A stretch of DNA of 13,106 bases, taken from Nanoarchaeales archaeon. Lineage in GTDB: Archaea > Nanobdellota > Nanobdellia > Woesearchaeales > UBA583. Both the position numbers and the translations under genes were made by a program. This document shows positions 11,453-13,106 of this stretch, piece after piece (the stretch's first letter is position 1; each line of letters begins with the position of its first letter). Location: the NCBI GenBank assembly GCA_013215525.1, contig JABSQY010000045.1, positions 1 through 13,106 of the forward strand, read 5' to 3'. Under the pieces are notes generated by a model that saw nothing but the letters and a program-made list of their open reading frames with translations, searched no databases and was not told the DNA's origin.

Positions 11453-12886
11453 ATGGATTTCTTACAAATAACACAAATTTTCGAAAAATTAGAAACAACA
11501 TCAAAAAGATTAAACAAAATTATAATTTTACGAGATTTTTTAGAACAAGACAGAAAAGTAGCGCAACTTATCTTTGATATGATTTGCGGAAACTTTCAAA
11601 GAGAAAATAATAAAAAATCAGTAGGGATTTCATTAAAAACAATTTTTTCAGTAATTTCATTTTTATCACAAAAATCAGAACTACAAGTAGAAAAAGAATT
11701 TAACAAATTAGGTGACGTTGGTGAAGTTGCAGCAAAACTAATTTCGCAAGCAAAACAATCATCTTTACTAACACAAACACTAACACTAGAACACGTAACA
11801 TCAGCATACAAAAAGATTTCAATAACATCTGGAACTAATTCAAATAAAATTAAAAAAGAAATTTTAGCAAACTTATTTCTAAACGCAAAAGATGTTTTAG
11901 AATATAAATTTTTAGCAAGATTATTAATTGATGATTTAAGAATTGGAGTATCAGAAGGAGTTTTAAGAGAAGCAAGTGTAAACTATTTATTTCCAAAAAT
12001 AATTGGAATTCAAAACCTATGTGATAAATGTTTCTACATTAATTTAAACTCTAAATCTTGTTTAAAATGTAATAATCCAATCGATGAGAAATCGCAACAA
12101 GAACACTTTGAAAACAGATTTAAAGTTGTAGAAATTGGAACTCCAAAAGAAATAATTGGTCTTGATAATTTTATAAAACAAGAGAAAGAAATAGAAGAAA
12201 CATTAAAATTTGCATTAAGATTAAATCCTAAAACACACATTATTTCAACACCAGAACCAAGATATTTCTATAAGAAGTTTCTAGAGTCATTTGAAAAAAA
12301 ATATAATACATTAAACTCATTTACAAATATAATTTTAGAAACAAAAAAAGATTTACCATCAATATTAAAAGTAAACTTAGAATACTTTAGACCAATTAAA
12401 TCAATGTTAGGTGTAAGATCAAACACAGTAGAACACAGTTTTGAAGTTAGTGGAATGCCTGCAGTACTAGATTACAAATACGATGGTCTTCGTGTGCAAA
12501 TCCATCACAAAGAAGGGCGCATTCAGTTATTCTCAAGAAATTTAGATAATATCACAAAACAATTCCCTGAAGTAATTGATTTCATTAAACAAAATTTTCC
12601 AAAAGTAAATTTTGTTTTAGATTCAGAAACAGTTGGATACGATTTTAATACTCAAAAGTATTTACCATTTCAAATGTTATCAAAAAGAATTTTATCAAAA
12701 AATATTGAACAAGTAAATCATATTAAAGTCGTAGTAAAAGTATTTGACATATTAAAATTAAACGATGAAACTTTAATTGATATTCCATACGAAAAAAGAA
12801 GAGAAATGTTAGAAAACTTATTTGTAAATACTCCAATCAGAGAAAAAATTAAATTTGACCTTGAATTATTAAAAAATATTAAATAA
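11453..12886 (+). CDS. C-terminally truncated ATP-dependent DNA ligase
   Basis: An archaeal LigI-type ligase of 477 residues, short of the usual 550-600. The helical DNA-binding domain (about 1-290) includes FLARLLIDDLRIGVSEGVLREA (153-174), a standard block. It is interrupted at 190-206 by two CxxC pairs (C190/C193 and C203/C206), a zinc-knuckle-like insertion. RPIKSML (313-319) leads to the adenylation domain. Motif I is KYDG with nucleophile Lys342, SRN (361-363) follows, motif III is VLDSETVGYD (388-397) and motif IIIa is KVFDIL (429-434). After YEKRREMLENLF the protein ends at 477. Motifs IV (EGLMVK-like), V (KxK) and VI and the whole OB domain are absent, and neither other frame downstream supplies them. 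It should not ligate alone. It may be a decayed gene, half of a split gene, or an early stop. Start 11453 follows the TATA box with a short leader. Confidence 0.88.
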   Translation: MDFLQITQIFEKLETTSKRLNKIIILRDFLEQDRKVAQLIFDMICGNFQRENNKKSVGISLKTIFSVISFLSQKSELQVEKEFNKLGDVGEVAAKLISQAKQSSLLTQTLTLEHVTSAYKKISITSGTNSNKIKKEILANLFLNAKDVLEYKFLARLLIDDLRIGVSEGVLREASVNYLFPKIIGIQNLCDKCFYINLNSKSCLKCNNPIDEKSQQEHFENRFKVVEIGTPKEIIGLDNFIKQEKEIEETLKFALRLNPKTHIISTPEPRYFYKKFLESFEKKYNTLNSFTNIILETKKDLPSILKVNLEYFRPIKSMLGVRSNTVEHSFEVSGMPAVLDYKYDGLRVQIHHKEGRIQLFSRNLDNITKQFPEVIDFIKQNFPKVNFVLDSETVGYDFNTQKYLPFQMLSKRILSKNIEQVNHIKVVVKVFDILKLNDETLIDIPYEKRREMLENLFVNTPIREKIKFDLELLKNIK

Positions 12887-12887
12887 A

Positions 12888-13106
12888 ATGGAAAAAACAT
12901 ATTTATATAAAAATAAAAAAGAAAAATATGACAACTCAATACACTTAAAGTATCATAGATACACTAATTATTTTATGATTATTTTATTGATAATAATCCT
13001 ATTTACAGAATTTAAAATATCCAACTTATTACTATTAATAGGAATTATAATTTTTAATCAAATATACATAATTCTCCAAAAGATGTATATGGACAAGTAT
13101 AAGTTT
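12888..13106 (+). CDS. Partial small membrane protein (N-terminal part)
   Basis: An open frame from ATG 12888 runs off the window end after 73 codons. It begins one base after the truncated ligase stop, so the two may be co-transcribed. Residues 1-25 are charged (MEKTYLYKNKKEKYDNS); helix 1 at about 28-42 (YFMIILLIIILFTEF) and helix 2 at about 45-64 (SNLLLLIGIIIFNQIYIILQ) follow with a very short turn, and the visible end is Lys/Met-rich. No family is recognised. Its position exactly where the ligase C-terminus should continue suggests a deletion or insertion that joined the two. Confidence 0.5.
   Translation, partial: MEKTYLYKNKKEKYDNSIHLKYHRYTNYFMIILLIIILFTEFKISNLLLLIGIIIFNQIYIILQKMYMDKYKF

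Noticed and set aside
11596..12939. Three minus-strand open frames (11596-11811, 12034-12240, 12718-12939)
   Set aside because: All are antisense to the ligase gene and the following membrane-protein frame, with Ser/Phe-rich products typical of reversed A+T-rich coding sequence.
12884..13106. Frameshift restoring the ligase C-terminus
   Set aside because: The other two frames after the stop were read: one gives a hydrophobic membrane protein and the other stops quickly; neither has motif IV or V.

Overview
The window is very A+T-rich and looks like chromosomal DNA of an archaeon, most likely a DPANN lineage of the Woesearchaeota/Pacearchaeota kind. The evidence is an archaea-specific NreA repair protein with a C-terminal PCNA-binding motif, a TrmB-type regulator, an archaeal-type ATP-dependent DNA ligase, a PF09826-type secreted beta-propeller, and archaeal core promoters. 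TATA boxes sit about 24-29 nt before many start codons and no convincing Shine-Dalgarno sites are seen, so most mRNAs are probably leaderless. DnaK, GrpE and MTA/SAH nucleosidase have bacterial-type ancestry. The taxonomic call rests on protein content and sequence style only; there is no rRNA or tRNA here.

Layout. 1-289 (-) is the N-terminal part of an Asn/Thr-rich membrane protein cut by the window edge. 290-617 holds no gene, but contains a dyad near that gene's promoter and copy 1 of a 110-bp hairpin repeat. dnaK (-) follows, then MTA/SAH nucleosidase (+), which ends tail to tail with a small putative XRE-like HTH gene (-). That HTH gene diverges from a trmB-like regulator (+) across one shared, centrally placed TATA box. 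A DUF1801 protein (+) comes next, then copy 2 of the hairpin repeat, then the beta-propeller gene (-) preceded in the same direction by a membrane-anchored ArsR-like winged-helix gene. Upstream of that pair, 8293-8580 is dense with inverted, direct and tandem repeats and leads into a small two-helix membrane protein (+). Then come a 42-residue double-CxxC protein (-), a membrane-anchored DM13 protein (-), nreA (+), grpE (-), a C-terminally truncated ATP-dependent DNA ligase (+), and a partial two-helix membrane protein (+) running off the end.

How parts fit together. DnaK and GrpE are chaperone partners but are encoded about 8 kb apart, with no dnaJ in view. The ArsR-like membrane regulator and the beta-propeller look like one operon, plausibly a surface-sensing pair that controls its own promoter through an ATAACT-N5-AGTTAT dyad. 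NreA and the ligase are DNA repair/replication proteins, but this ligase lacks motifs IV-VI and its OB fold.

The most unusual element is the 110-bp hairpin repeat: two copies 4.7 kb apart that differ at a single base, with unrelated flanks, able to fold as + strand RNA into about 40 base pairs including five G.U wobbles. It may be an undescribed structured RNA, a miniature mobile element, or both.
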